Of a stretch of DNA of 64,000 nt, positions 17,266-26,094 are shown piece after piece. The notes beneath the pieces are model-generated. The model made no database searches, had not been told where the DNA came from, and worked only from the letters and a program-made list of their open reading frames with translations. Each line of letters begins with the position of its first letter. Position 1 is the first letter of the stretch. Source of the stretch: Effusibacillus lacus (GTDB lineage Bacteria > Bacillota > Bacilli > Tumebacillales > Effusibacillaceae); the NCBI RefSeq assembly GCF_002335525.1, contig NZ_BDUF01000121.1, positions 26,929 through 90,928 of the forward strand. The letters are read 5' to 3'. Made by a program: the position numbers and the translations under genes.

Positions 17266-17460
17266 AACTTGTTCTCTGTTTTTTCTCTTTCTTCTCTTTC
17301 TTTTTTGGCCGCTATTCTCGTCTATTTCAACCAGAAAAAAACTATAAAAGCGTCTAAGAACGGGCTATACATTGTGGACGACACTTGCGTTTTTAACAGC
17401 CACCTGTGGTATACTGAAAAGTAAAGAAAGTAAGAATGTAAAGAAAAGGGGGATACGATC

Positions 17461-17724
17461 ATGGAAGTATCAAGAATCAGTTCCAAGGGGCAAGTTACAA
17501 TTCCCAAATCGATTCGTGACAGGCTTGAGTTAAACGAAGGGGATCGCGTTGCCTTCATTGAAGAGAATGGCAAGGTGGTCATAACCAAAGCCAGCTTAGT
17601 TGCGTTGCGAAATCTGCAGGATGCTTTAAGTAAAGAGGCAAAGGAAAAAGGAATCACTGAAGAAGATTTGTTAGAGGAGTTGAAGAAAGTTCGGGAGGAA
17701 ATGTGGAATGAACAAAACAAATAA
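17461..17724 (+). CDS. AbrB/SpoVT-like (MazE-VapB fold) antitoxin, solitary
   Basis: 87 aa with a swapped-hairpin AbrB N-terminus (RISSKGQVTIPKSIRDRL; VAFIEENGKVVITKAS) and a helical, acidic C-terminal tail for toxin binding (EEDLLEELKKVREEMW). The ATG follows AAAGGGGGATACGATC, and TATACT upstream serves as a likely -10. There is no toxin gene downstream on this strand; the next gene is the convergent PIN toxin whose own antitoxin (18159-18425) is a close paralogue. It may be an orphan that can neutralise that toxin or an absent one. Confidence 0.9.
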   Translation: MEVSRISSKGQVTIPKSIRDRLELNEGDRVAFIEENGKVVITKASLVALRNLQDALSKEAKEKGITEEDLLEELKKVREEMWNEQNK

Positions 17725-17740
17725 CGGGTTACTAGCTTGC

Positions 17741-18178
17741 TTATTTTATGTATCCAAAATACCTCAAAAATTCAGCCGGTGTATATACCGCAAAATATTC
17801 ACGAATTTCTTTTGTGTGAAAGTCCTGATCTCCGGAAATGAGAATGTCGGGCTGGGCAATAACGGCTGACACCAGGATGGGAATATCCTTATCATCACGG
17901 ATATAAGGGGCTTTGAATGCGGACAAGTCTGACGGGGTATACGCTAATTCAAACTCAAGCCGAGATAATAACCGGTCCCACTCTGCCATTTTATTTGGAA
18001 ACCGCATACTCAAAACCTTTGATACTTCCGTTATTGAATGACTACATATGATCAGCCTATGTTCTTCTGAAAGGGTGAGCAATAGCTTTAACGATAGCGT
18101 CTTGTCTGTTTGAATAGCGGATATGAGTACGTTTGAGTCGACAAATACCCTCATCGCATTATTTTTTGTACCGCTCAT
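17741..18178 (-). CDS. PIN-domain toxin (VapC-like ribonuclease)
   Basis: 145 aa. The start at 18178 follows GGGAGG with 9-nt spacing and overlaps the antitoxin gene by 20 bp; MRVFVDSN at 18154 is an alternative. It has the PIN acidic pattern: the first Asp in VFVDSNVLIS, Glu in HSITEVSKVL, Asp residues in IRDDKDIPILVSA and ILISGDQDF. Members of this PIN group (TIGR00305-like) cleave RNA using Mg2+ held by these acids. It pairs with the AbrB-type antitoxin immediately upstream. Confidence 0.92.
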   Translation of the reverse strand: MSGTKNNAMRVFVDSNVLISAIQTDKTLSLKLLLTLSEEHRLIICSHSITEVSKVLSMRFPNKMAEWDRLLSRLEFELAYTPSDLSAFKAPYIRDDKDIPILVSAVIAQPDILISGDQDFHTKEIREYFAVYTPAEFLRYFGYIK

Positions 18179-18425
18179 TCCACATTTCCTCCCGGACTTT
18201 TTCTAAATCATTTAGCAGATCCTCTCCAGTTATTCCTTTGGCTTCAGCCTCTTTAGCAACGGACTCAAAAAACTCTCTTAAAGCAATAGTACTTGATTTT
18301 GTGATGATAATTTTGCCGTTCTCTTCAATAAATGCAACCTTATCCCCTGCGTCAAGCTTCAACCGTTCTCTAATCGACTTAGGGATCGTAACCTGCCCCT
18401 TTGAACTAATACGTGATACTTCCAT
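18159..18425 (-). CDS. AbrB-family antitoxin of the PIN toxin
   Basis: 88 aa from the ATG at 18425 after AAAGGTGG (8-nt spacing); a GTG 12 bp upstream is possible, but the paralogue at 17461 also begins MEVSRISS. The N-terminal AbrB domain (SSKGQVTIPKSIRERLKLDA) binds DNA, and the C-terminal helix (GITGEDLLNDLEKVREEMW) should cap the toxin. It overlaps the toxin gene, a standard coupled arrangement, and probably autorepresses the operon. Confidence 0.93.
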   Translation of the reverse strand: MEVSRISSKGQVTIPKSIRERLKLDAGDKVAFIEENGKIIITKSSTIALREFFESVAKEAEAKGITGEDLLNDLEKVREEMWNERYKK

Positions 18426-18525
18426 ATACGACTCCACCTTTCTTTCAAAATCATACTTTCTTTACTTTTCAGCATACCACAGAAACGTCCCTCGAACACC
18501 TTTTTGTAATGAAGCGAAATCCTCT

Positions 18526-18570
18526 GAAAAACCCCGCCAGCCCCTGTAAACTCCACAGCTACCGGCGAGG
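18526..18570 (-). terminator. Terminator hairpin (duplicate of the one at 21096-21140)
   Basis: On the minus strand CCTCGCC and GGCGGGG pair around an inner CTGT/ACAG stem, followed by TTTTT. It belongs to the duplicated 3' end of the stalk-domain gene. Confidence 0.6.
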
Positions 18571-18596
18571 ATCTCTTCCACCAAGAATTTTTGTTC

Positions 18597-18944
18597 CTAC
18601 TTTGTAAATATATCCACCCTATTGGCTGCGCCATCCCATTCCACCTTCGCCCCCAACGCTTCACTCACAAACCGCACGGGGACTAGCGTGCGGTCGTTTA
18701 GGGTAATTGGTTCCACATCCAGCGGTATCGACTTACCATCCTTCCTGGCCACTTTCGACCCGACCTGCAGTGTAACGGTGGTTTTGCCTTTGACAGCCGT
18801 AACCGTCTGCGTGCTGCCTTCCCACTCCACCTTACTTCCCAACTTCTCGAAAATCACTCGTAGCGGCACCAGAACCCGATCCTTCGTCTTGATCGGAGGC
18901 TGGTCGAAGCTCAACGGTTCCCCGTCCAGCCATACGGTTATCAC
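18597..18944 (-). pseudogene. Truncated duplicate: stalk domain only
   Basis: The ~115 codons are nearly identical to the C-terminus of the glucosaminidase at 21167-22894. They include FDQPPIKTKDRVLVPLRVIF and NDRTLVPVRFVSEALGAKVE. Homology begins at SNVITVW; just upstream an in-frame stop and unrelated DNA replace the rest of the gene. There is no signal peptide or ribosome site, so it is unlikely to be exported. Homology includes the terminator, so a ~430-bp block (18526-18957 versus 21096-21530) was copied. Confidence 0.8.
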
Positions 18945-19050
18945 ATTGCTTCTCCAGGATCACTTTCCGGGAGGTTTCGTCCCGTACGGCTGTGTCAAAC
19001 TTGAGTCAACTTAAAGTGGGTCTTGTTGCAAGATCCGGCTTGTTGTTGAA

Positions 19051-19683
19051 TCAACTTTTTTTCCATTGTTTCAGCACCTGAACCAAGTGGTGTACAGTGG
19101 TTGAAGGTTTATTCGCTTCAGGATTAAAGGATGGATACAGACCCAATAGCCTGTCAGCATTTCGAATGGCCGTTTCTTGATTGCCTTTAACCAAAAGATA
19201 TTCATAGATCTTGGGGTCATTCTTTTGATATTTAAAACCAAGGCGTGCAGACAATTTATCCTTGTAATCCTCCCGTGTTATCCCACTGTTCAGGAATTCA
19301 AAATGAAGAACGTACCACAATTCAAAAGCTTCATTCGAATAAGCGACTTTAAAACCATAACTGTCAGCTTTTTGCAATGCAGCATTAAATCTTTGTTTTG
19401 GAAAATTATCTCGATCAAATACACACCACACTTGATCGTATACTTTTCCCTCTTTTTTAGCCTTATTTCTTTCTACTTTGGCCCTTTCCACTACAGTTAA
19501 CGGATCTCCGCCGATTCCCACCACATCAACATTTGTTAGTCGAAAACCTTGAAAGTAAAGCGGTTCTGATTGTGTTCCTTCACAAACAATCAAAATAAGA
19601 TCTCTATCGTTTCCTCTTTGCGCCACTCTTCTTCGGTAGTCTTTCCTAGTCTTTCTTTTCTTGAATAAATCGTCACTCCCCAT
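19051..19683 (-). CDS. RloB-like protein (Toprim-like putative nuclease), AbiL-type defence partner
   Basis: 210 aa from the ATG at 19683, behind AAGGAGG; it overlaps the ATPase gene by 11 bp. A basic N-terminus (FKKRKTRKDYRRRVAQRG) is followed by the RloB hallmark ILIVCEGTQSEPLYFQGF, with the conserved Glu. An acidic pair follows in VWCVFDRDNFP, consistent with the Toprim-like E...DxD metal site, then NEAFELWYVLHF. RloB was named in Campylobacter restriction-modification loci, and AbiLii is related; such pairs are linked to abortive phage defence. Function here is inferred from family and gene order. Confidence 0.85.
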   Translation of the reverse strand: MGSDDLFKKRKTRKDYRRRVAQRGNDRDLILIVCEGTQSEPLYFQGFRLTNVDVVGIGGDPLTVVERAKVERNKAKKEGKVYDQVWCVFDRDNFPKQRFNAALQKADSYGFKVAYSNEAFELWYVLHFEFLNSGITREDYKDKLSARLGFKYQKNDPKIYEYLLVKGNQETAIRNADRLLGLYPSFNPEANKPSTTVHHLVQVLKQWKKS

Positions 19684-20974
19684 TATGGACATCCTCCTTG
19701 GCTTCATCATAAAAATGGAAGTGTCCAATGTAGGGAATCGACCCGTATTTACCCAACAAATAATCCTTCTCATAAGATGCATCATTTCTGACATTGTAAT
19801 CTACAAGAGAATACAAATCAGTTGCTCCATAATCATCTTTCTCGGTAAACCAGATCTGATCTCTTCTAAAGTAAAGTCTGCTTAACAAGTTTGTGTCATG
19901 GGAATTAAAGATTAACTGTGCATTCTTCGGATTATGGTCGTTTGAATGGAACAACTGAATAATGAACCTAGTTAACAATGGGTGCAGCTTGGCATCCAAT
20001 TCATCAACAACAAGAATTTTACCGTTATTTAGAGAATCAATAATCGGACCAAACAAAGAAAATAACTTTTTGGTTCCCTCGGATTCATGCTCGAACAACT
20101 GAAATTTTTCATAGCCAACGATATTTTTGTCATGATCATATTTTTTGTGTAGAGTGTTAAGGGTTAAATTCCTGATCCTAACCGCCAATTCCGGACTATT
20201 AGCAATTGGGGCAAACTTTTTAAGCACATCCTCCAAAACAAATTTGGGAACATCATCTTCATCATCAGTTTCGATATCGTCAATTCCTAAATTAGCGGAG
20301 TGCATGAGGTTAATAAATAGTTTTTTGAAATCTTCATCTTTGAGTTTTCGTCTAGTGTAATCAAAATAATTATCTTCAAGACCGGAAATAATGTTAAATG
20401 TTCCAAACCATTCAAGGATTTTTGTAGAGATTTTCCCTTTAAAATTAGCAACCACAGACAGAAAGAGGGCATTATTTCTTGTTCTGTCTTCCAAGCCGTG
20501 GCCTTCCTTGAATCCCTTCGAGATCTTAAACTCTTCTCCAGCACGTGTAAAAAGCTCAATTTCTGTGCTTTTTGGCATATAAAATAGCCATTCATTCTTG
20601 ACTTCTTGATAATCAACCTCAAACCCATATCTGTATAAGACGTTCTCATGAAAGAATACAATCTCAAAATGACTCGGTTTATCATATGTTTCCGTACTTA
20701 AACGAAAGCTTTCCACACCTTCAATTTCTTCACCAAATTGACCTTCTTTGGATGAGTTTCTAATGAATTTGCGCATGAAACTCATTGCTTTAAAAAGATT
20801 GCTTTTACCACTCGCATTTGCACCATAAACAACGCAACTCTTCAACAATCTTAGATCTTTATGCACTTCAAACACGTTAGTGTCTCGATGTTCTCTGATT
20901 GATGAAGCTACCATGCTTAATGTAACAACTTCTTTAAATGACAAAAAGTTGCCAACGCTAAACTGTACCAGCAT
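19673..20974 (-). CDS. RloA-like AAA ATPase (AbiLi/OLD-like SMC-type)
   Basis: 433 aa from the ATG at 20974, after GGAGG with a short spacer. The N-terminus has the ABC/SMC-type ATPase start (FSVGNFLSFKEVVTLSM) and a Walker A (VVYGANASGKSNLFKAM). The C-terminal part has a degenerate signature region, a Walker B-like ILVVDELDAKLHPLLTRF, and a switch histidine (LIFNSHDTNLL). It is translationally coupled to the RloB-like gene. Such ATPases probably sense infection and license the Toprim partner; the trigger is unknown. AT-rich compared with the efflux and glycan genes, consistent with acquisition. Confidence 0.88.
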   Translation of the reverse strand: MLVQFSVGNFLSFKEVVTLSMVASSIREHRDTNVFEVHKDLRLLKSCVVYGANASGKSNLFKAMSFMRKFIRNSSKEGQFGEEIEGVESFRLSTETYDKPSHFEIVFFHENVLYRYGFEVDYQEVKNEWLFYMPKSTEIELFTRAGEEFKISKGFKEGHGLEDRTRNNALFLSVVANFKGKISTKILEWFGTFNIISGLEDNYFDYTRRKLKDEDFKKLFINLMHSANLGIDDIETDDEDDVPKFVLEDVLKKFAPIANSPELAVRIRNLTLNTLHKKYDHDKNIVGYEKFQLFEHESEGTKKLFSLFGPIIDSLNNGKILVVDELDAKLHPLLTRFIIQLFHSNDHNPKNAQLIFNSHDTNLLSRLYFRRDQIWFTEKDDYGATDLYSLVDYNVRNDASYEKDYLLGKYGSIPYIGHFHFYDEAKEDVHNGE

Positions 20975-21095
20975 AGTACACCTCCGAAAATTTCTCATTA
21001 TATAGTTCTATATTATACATTTACGAAAAAAAATAAACAGTTTTCGAGAAAAATTCTCCAAATCAGGGTACTGCCCACTATTATCTTAGGAATTG

Positions 21096-21140
21096 AAAAA
21101 CCCCCGCCAGCACCTGTAAACTCTACAGCTACCGACGAGG
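21096..21140 (-). terminator. Rho-independent terminator of the glucosaminidase gene
   Basis: On the minus strand CCTCGTC...GGCGGGGG with inner AGCTGT/ACAG-GCT pairing is followed by TTTTTC, 26-70 bp after the stop at 21167. Confidence 0.65.
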
Positions 21141-21166
21141 ATCTCTTCCACCGAGAATTTTTGTTC

Positions 21167-22894
21167 CTACTTTGTAAATATATTCACCCTATTGGCAGCG
21201 CCATCCCACTCCACCTTCGCCCCCAACGCTTCACTCACAAACCGCACGGGGACTAGCGTGCGGTCGTTTAGAGTAATTGGCTCCACATCCAGCGGTATCG
21301 ACTTACCATCCTTCTTGGCCACTTTCGAACCGACCTGCAGCGTAACGATGGTTTTGCCTTTGACAGCAGTGACCGTTTGCGTGCTGCCTTCCCACTCCAC
21401 TTTGCTTCCCAACTTCTCGAAAATCACTCGCAGCGGCACCAGTACCCGATCATTCGTCTTGATCGGCGGTTGGTCAAAGCTCAACAGTTCCCCGTCCAAC
21501 CATACGGTAATCACATTGGAACTGCCGGGCAAACCGGATCTGCTGCCCAAGACCCCCGAGGGATCTTGTACCGGATTCGCAACAGCGATCCCCGTGATAT
21601 AATCCCCAAACACCCATCCAATTTGGTCATTCACCTTCACCTGGTACCAGTTCTTCTTGCTCTTGCCGAGTACAGTCACTTTCTGGCCGCCCGGCAGCAT
21701 CCCATACTTTTGCGCCGAGGTCGACGGAAGAGCACGGAAGTTCACCTCTTCCGACGTTACAGCAAAGGTACCCGCCGGAAATGCTTGCGCCAAAGTCGTA
21801 TCAATCGGTTCCTGCACAGGCCCCGCCGGTTTCGCAGCCACAATCGGCAAGGGTCGCGAATTGGCATAGTCCTTCGCATTGTAGGGACGGATTCGCTCCA
21901 TGATGCCGGCGATTTTTTCCGCCCAGTAGGGGTCGGTTGCATAGTACACGTTCATGCCGTCCAGCGTGGAAGCTTTCTGGTACCACTTGCCGGAAGGGCT
22001 CAAATATTGGGTGGCGACAAAATAAGCCTCGTACAGGATCGAGTCCTCCATCGTCTTGAAATAAGCCGAGGAGCCATAAGGGTCAGAATCGTACGCCATA
22101 TAGCCGAACAGATTGTTCTTGTCCCGTGCAATCTGCGACAAGCCAAAGTCACTTTCATGAATCGCATGAGACGCCAGATAGAGGGCATTCACCCCGTATT
22201 GTTTCTGGGCATTGAGAAAAATCTGGCCTTTCCCAACCAAGGGACTATTGGGGCGACTGGAGCTGATGAACCGGTCGATGTCAGCTGCCGAAATGGGAGC
22301 CTGGTAGCGCAGATCCAACGTCACGTAAGCAGGCACATGGGTGCCCACCTTCTTGTCCCCGTCCGGGTCCCGACGATAGAATTGATAGTTCGCATCCCGC
22401 ACATACACAGCACCTGTTCTCAGGAAAGAAGGCGCAGTGCCCACTAGGAAAGAGGCCGACCGTTTCTCGGGAGTCCCCAAAACATGATACAGCTTTCCGT
22501 CTTTCACTTCATAGAAATTCGGATCTTTCGGATGCTGTTCGATCCGCAATACCGTTTGATCAGCGGGAGTCTTCGGAACGACATATTCTCCGAAAACCCA
22601 GCCCGTCTGCCCATTCACCCGTACTTGCCACCAATTGTCTTGATTCTTCTGCAGCAGTTCGACTACTGTGCCCGGCGGCAGTGTCGTAAGTATCGAAAAA
22701 GTGGTTCCCGGCCCCTGCCGCAAATTGACAATGTCGTTTATTACACCCTGCTGCACGGTATTTACTTGCTTACCCTCAGCCCCATACGCAGTCGCTGCCC
22801 CGAAAGGCACCCCAGTAGATGCCAAAATAGTACTCAATGCGAGTATGACAAACGGAATCTTCCGTTCAGACCGCCTGTTCCCTCTCCGCCGCAT
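21167..22894 (-). CDS. Secreted endo-beta-N-acetylglucosaminidase with two SH3b domains and a C-terminal stalk domain
   Basis: 575 aa from the ATG at 22894 behind GGGGGAGG. A basic N-region and hydrophobic signal peptide end near AYGAEG. In order: SH3b-1 (~50-105, VNLRQGPGTTFSILTTLPPG), a spacer, a glucosaminidase domain (~225-340) with the catalytic Glu in ASHAIHESDFGLSQIA and the aromatic YYATDPYWAEKIAGIMERI, SH3b-2 (~385-440, VNFRALPSTSAQKYGMLPGG), and a two-part stalk domain (~465-575). The family cleaves the glycan backbone of peptidoglycan; SH3b domains bind wall peptides. The stalk may replace a usual anchor. Its 3' end was copied to 18597-18944. Confidence 0.9.
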   Translation of the reverse strand: MRRRGNRRSERKIPFVILALSTILASTGVPFGAATAYGAEGKQVNTVQQGVINDIVNLRQGPGTTFSILTTLPPGTVVELLQKNQDNWWQVRVNGQTGWVFGEYVVPKTPADQTVLRIEQHPKDPNFYEVKDGKLYHVLGTPEKRSASFLVGTAPSFLRTGAVYVRDANYQFYRRDPDGDKKVGTHVPAYVTLDLRYQAPISAADIDRFISSSRPNSPLVGKGQIFLNAQKQYGVNALYLASHAIHESDFGLSQIARDKNNLFGYMAYDSDPYGSSAYFKTMEDSILYEAYFVATQYLSPSGKWYQKASTLDGMNVYYATDPYWAEKIAGIMERIRPYNAKDYANSRPLPIVAAKPAGPVQEPIDTTLAQAFPAGTFAVTSEEVNFRALPSTSAQKYGMLPGGQKVTVLGKSKKNWYQVKVNDQIGWVFGDYITGIAVANPVQDPSGVLGSRSGLPGSSNVITVWLDGELLSFDQPPIKTNDRVLVPLRVIFEKLGSKVEWEGSTQTVTAVKGKTIVTLQVGSKVAKKDGKSIPLDVEPITLNDRTLVPVRFVSEALGAKVEWDGAANRVNIFTK

Positions 22895-22911
22895 AGAAAA
22901 AAAGTCCTCCC

Positions 22912-22946
22912 CCGGCAAATTCTTCTAGTCTACTAGAATTCGCCGG
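22912..22946. promoter_or_regulatory. Long imperfect hairpin between the glycan operon and the glucosaminidase gene
   Basis: CCGGCAAATTCTTCTAG pairs with CTAGAATTCGCCGG around a 4-nt loop. On the minus strand it ends against GGGGGAGG, the ribosome site of the 22894 start, and a run of seven T follows after 7-8 nt. It could end the glycan operon transcript or shield the ribosome site. Confidence 0.4.
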
Positions 22947-22960
22947 AAGACGACAATTTC

Positions 22961-23575
22961 CTACATTAAATACTTTATCCAATATACAATTAATTTGGCC
23001 CATTCAGTCAAGACCGTCTGTTGTTTCTCCGGATCCTTCCACCATTTGTCCAGACTATTGTGTACTTTGTCCGCAGCAGCCGCATAACTCAACTGAACTC
23101 CTGACCCTTCAAACACTTTTTCAAATACCATTTTCGTTCTACGAGAGTGCCAGTTGGTAGTAACTATAATTGCGGACTTCCAACCCTTGTCCAATAGAAT
23201 TTGTTTTGTAAACAAAGCATTTTCATAAGTACTTCGTGACCGGTCTTCAATATAGATGGAAGCCTCGGGAACTCCCAGCTGTTTGGCCAAGGCAGTCATC
23301 TCATTAACGGAACGAATTCGCCACGAAAGGTCTGTGCCATCAGAAAACAGCAACTGAGGTGCATAGCCTTCTTTATAAAGTTTGACTGCTCTTTCCGTTC
23401 GTTCACCCTTGCGTTCTCCCCCAAGCACTATGATCACATCACTTGGAGTCGCATTCTCTTGAATTGCCAAATGTTCCGCCAGAGCGGGCAACCAGGAATC
23501 TCTAAAAAAAGTGGCCGCCAGAATAATTGACAGGACAAGGATAACCGCTGCTTTCCGCTTCTTCATGAATATCAT
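22961..23575 (-). CDS. YdcF/DUF218-family membrane protein
   Basis: 204 aa from the ATG at 23575, whose ATGA overlaps the stop of the dehydratase gene; ATG 23566 (MKKRKAA) is an alternative. One N-terminal TM (AAVILVLSIILAATFF) precedes the DUF218 domain: DVIIVLGGERKGERTERA, then DGTD, an Asn/Ser/Glu cluster (ENALFTK) and IVTTNWHSRRTKMVFEKVF. Relatives (YdcF, SanA, ElyC) act at the envelope, ElyC in lipid-carrier metabolism. As the last gene of the glycan operon it may act on undecaprenyl-linked intermediates; this is inference. Confidence 0.88.
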   Translation of the reverse strand: MIFMKKRKAAVILVLSIILAATFFRDSWLPALAEHLAIQENATPSDVIIVLGGERKGERTERAVKLYKEGYAPQLLFSDGTDLSWRIRSVNEMTALAKQLGVPEASIYIEDRSRSTYENALFTKQILLDKGWKSAIIVTTNWHSRRTKMVFEKVFEGSGVQLSYAAAADKVHNSLDKWWKDPEKQQTVLTEWAKLIVYWIKYLM

Positions 23576-25497
23576 TTTTCTGTGCCAGCGGCAAATTCTC
23601 TGGATGCAGCCATGGCTTCCAATTTGGAAGTTCCCACGGCTGAACCTGTTTTTTCCGGTTTCCATTGATAGGTGGGAACTATTTGGCGCAAAATCTGTCG
23701 GATTTGATTTGCCGATTCAATCGTTTCCTTCGATATGGTTTGTTCAAGCATCCGCAACATGAAGAACAATTCGTCCCTGGAAAAATCAAGAGGTTTCCCC
23801 ACAAAGATCCTGTCATGTCGGGTAGCTTCCGTTCCCTCTTCATCAGCCAAAATCTCTTCAAAAAGTTTTTCACCAGGGCGGATGCCTGTATATATGATTT
23901 TGATGTCTTCGTCAGGTTCCAGACCTGACAAACGTATTAAATCACGAGCCAAATCATCAATCTTTACAGGCTCACCCATATCCAAGATAAAGATTTCGCC
24001 CCCTTTTGCCAGTGCACCTGCCTGAATTACCAACTGAACAGCTTCAGGTATGGTCATAAAGTATCGAACCATATCAGGATGTGTAACGGTGACTGGACCT
24101 CCATGTTCAATTTGCTGTTTGAAGACAGGAATTACACTCCCCCTGCTCCCCAAGACATTTCCAAATCGAACAGCCACAAATTTTGTATTGCTTTCCTTAT
24201 CCAAACTTTGAACAATCATTTCGGCAATCCGCTTTGTCGTCCCCATCACACTGGTCGGATTTACTGCCTTATCAGTAGAAATCAGAACAAAATGCGACGC
24301 ACCATAAATGTGGGCACATTCCGCAACATTTTTTGTGCCCAAAACATTGTTTTTTATCGCTTCCGAGGGGTTTCGCTCCATAAGCGGTACATGCTTATGA
24401 GCGGCTGCATGAAAGACAACGGCTGGTTTGTACCGGGCGAAGATACTCTCAATGCGGTGTCGGTCTTGAATATCTGCGATTATCGGTTCAAGCTTAATAT
24501 CTGGATAGTTCCTCAATAATTCCAATTCAATATCGTAGATACTGTTTTCACCATGGCCCAGCAATAGCAACTTTTCAGGTGAAAATGACGCAATCTGGCG
24601 ACACAGCTCAGATCCGATGGATCCCCCGGCTCCAGTCACCATAACTACTTTATCTTTCACATAATTAACAATATGATTGAGATCCACCCTTACAGGTTCG
24701 CGCCCTAACAGGTCTTCGATTTTGACATCACGGATCATTTTTAAGGACACTTTGCCGTTTACCAGGTCCGCAACCCTTGGAAGAATTTTTATATTGGCCC
24801 TGGTTTTCTTGCAAATATTGAGAACATCGGCAATCTCACTCCGGGATGCAGAGGGTAAAGCAATGATGATCTCCTGGATCTTGAATCTTTTTACCACTTC
24901 GGGTATGTCATGTCGCGAGCCAACAATGGGCAATCCCATAACTTCCAGCAATTTTTTTGAAGGATCGTCATCAATAAACACAACCGGATAGCAATCTGTA
25001 TCCGGAGAATGCTTCAACTCTTTGGCTATCATGGCCCCCGCATCCCCCGCACCTATGATCATCGTTCGTTTGTGGTGGGGCTGAATTTTTAAATAGCTGT
25101 CGCGAAACATCCTCCAGGCAAACCGTGACCCACCCACCCCCAAGACAATAAATGCCCAAGACAAAATATATACGGAGCGTGGAACAACCAAAGTTGGTTC
25201 AATCATCTGCAGGGTAAGATGAATCGCATAAAAAAGCAGCTCTGAAACAGTTACTGCTTTTACAATTGAGATGAGTTCCCCAACGCTGGCATACTGCCAC
25301 ACTCTCCGATACAATTTTGCCTTGTAAAACGCGGGGAGCAGAATACCTACATGCATGAGTATCACATATGGAACCAATTTGAAATACGGCATTCGAATTT
25401 GGAAATCAAAACGTAATAAATACGCTAGAGTGATAGCGCATGCAATAATTATGGTGTCTACCAAACCAAGCAATAGAAACCGCTGGCGAGCCCCCAA
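23572..25497 (-). CDS. Membrane nucleotide-sugar 4,6-dehydratase (PglF/CapD/EpsC type)
   Basis: 641 aa from a TTG start behind AAAGGGTGGG. Four N-terminal TM helices lead to a first Rossmann-like domain (MIIGAGDAGAMIAKELK) and the catalytic extended-SDR domain (MVTGAGGSIGSELCRQI). The active site has the PglF-type Thr-Asp-Lys (FVLISTDKAVNPTSVMGTTK) in place of Ser-Tyr-Lys. Family enzymes convert UDP-GlcNAc to the 4-keto-6-deoxy sugar, the first step to bacillosamine, QuiNAc or FucNAc type sugars. It is followed by the YdcF gene and preceded by the phosphoglycosyl transferase, the usual grouping for priming a surface glycan. Confidence 0.93.
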   Translation of the reverse strand: MGARQRFLLLGLVDTIIIACAITLAYLLRFDFQIRMPYFKLVPYVILMHVGILLPAFYKAKLYRRVWQYASVGELISIVKAVTVSELLFYAIHLTLQMIEPTLVVPRSVYILSWAFIVLGVGGSRFAWRMFRDSYLKIQPHHKRTMIIGAGDAGAMIAKELKHSPDTDCYPVVFIDDDPSKKLLEVMGLPIVGSRHDIPEVVKRFKIQEIIIALPSASRSEIADVLNICKKTRANIKILPRVADLVNGKVSLKMIRDVKIEDLLGREPVRVDLNHIVNYVKDKVVMVTGAGGSIGSELCRQIASFSPEKLLLLGHGENSIYDIELELLRNYPDIKLEPIIADIQDRHRIESIFARYKPAVVFHAAAHKHVPLMERNPSEAIKNNVLGTKNVAECAHIYGASHFVLISTDKAVNPTSVMGTTKRIAEMIVQSLDKESNTKFVAVRFGNVLGSRGSVIPVFKQQIEHGGPVTVTHPDMVRYFMTIPEAVQLVIQAGALAKGGEIFILDMGEPVKIDDLARDLIRLSGLEPDEDIKIIYTGIRPGEKLFEEILADEEGTEATRHDRIFVGKPLDFSRDELFFMLRMLEQTISKETIESANQIRQILRQIVPTYQWKPEKTGSAVGTSKLEAMAASREFAAGTEK

Positions 25498-25521
25498 GAC
25501 GATCCCACCCTTTGATGATTG

Positions 25522-26094
25522 TCATCCCTTGACGTTTTCTGCATTCATAACCTTGAAAAAAGTTAAGAATAGTATCTTGAAATCCAAAGAAAGGGACATG
25601 TGTTCCAGATAAAACCTGTCATATGCCACTTTTTGTTCATCACAGATGTAGTCCCGCCCCATAATCTGGGCATACCCTGTCAACCCCGGCTTAATTCGGT
25701 GAATGCCTTGCCGTTGTCTTTCTTCAATCAATTCATATTGATTGAACAATGCAGGGCGAGGACCAACGAAGGACATATCCCCACGCAAGATATTAATCAA
25801 TTGAGGAAGTTCATCCAAACTGGTTTTGCGGATGAAACGTCCAACCCGCGTTACATATTCAGAAGGATCGCCAAGTTTATCAGTAGCAACGTTAGGTGTA
25901 TCAATTCTCATGCTTCGAAACTTATAAATTGTAAATAATCTACCGTCTTGACCGGCTCGTTTTTGAGTAAAGAAAATGGGTCCCTTGGACTCAATCTTTA
26001 TTAAAATGCTTATCATAAGAAAGAGTGGAGAAAGCAGTACCAATGATACAATGGCCAACGAAAAATCAATTGTACGCTTTAGATAATTGTACAC
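25522..26094 (-). CDS. Small (PglC-type) polyprenyl-phosphate phosphoglycosyl transferase
   Basis: 190 aa from a GTG at 26094 behind GGAGAGATGAAGA; its start lies inside the 3' end of the glycosyltransferase gene. A single re-entrant N-terminal hydrophobic helix (FSLAIVSLVLLSPLFLMISI) precedes the conserved core: GPIFFTQKRAGQDGRLFTIYKFRSM, catalytic Asp-Glu in KTSLDELPQLINILRGDMSFVGPRP, and KPGLTGYAQIMGR. It transfers a phospho-sugar from a UDP-sugar to undecaprenyl phosphate and so initiates the repeat unit. Being short, it is the monotopic form without the extra membrane domain of WbaP. Confidence 0.94.
   Translation of the reverse strand: MYNYLKRTIDFSLAIVSLVLLSPLFLMISILIKIESKGPIFFTQKRAGQDGRLFTIYKFRSMRIDTPNVATDKLGDPSEYVTRVGRFIRKTSLDELPQLINILRGDMSFVGPRPALFNQYELIEERQRQGIHRIKPGLTGYAQIMGRDYICDEQKVAYDRFYLEHMSLSLDFKILFLTFFKVMNAENVKG

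Noticed and set aside
19673..20974. OLD-family nuclease in one polypeptide
   Set aside because: The ATPase ends shortly after its Walker B and switch region; the Toprim-like part is the separate RloB-like gene.
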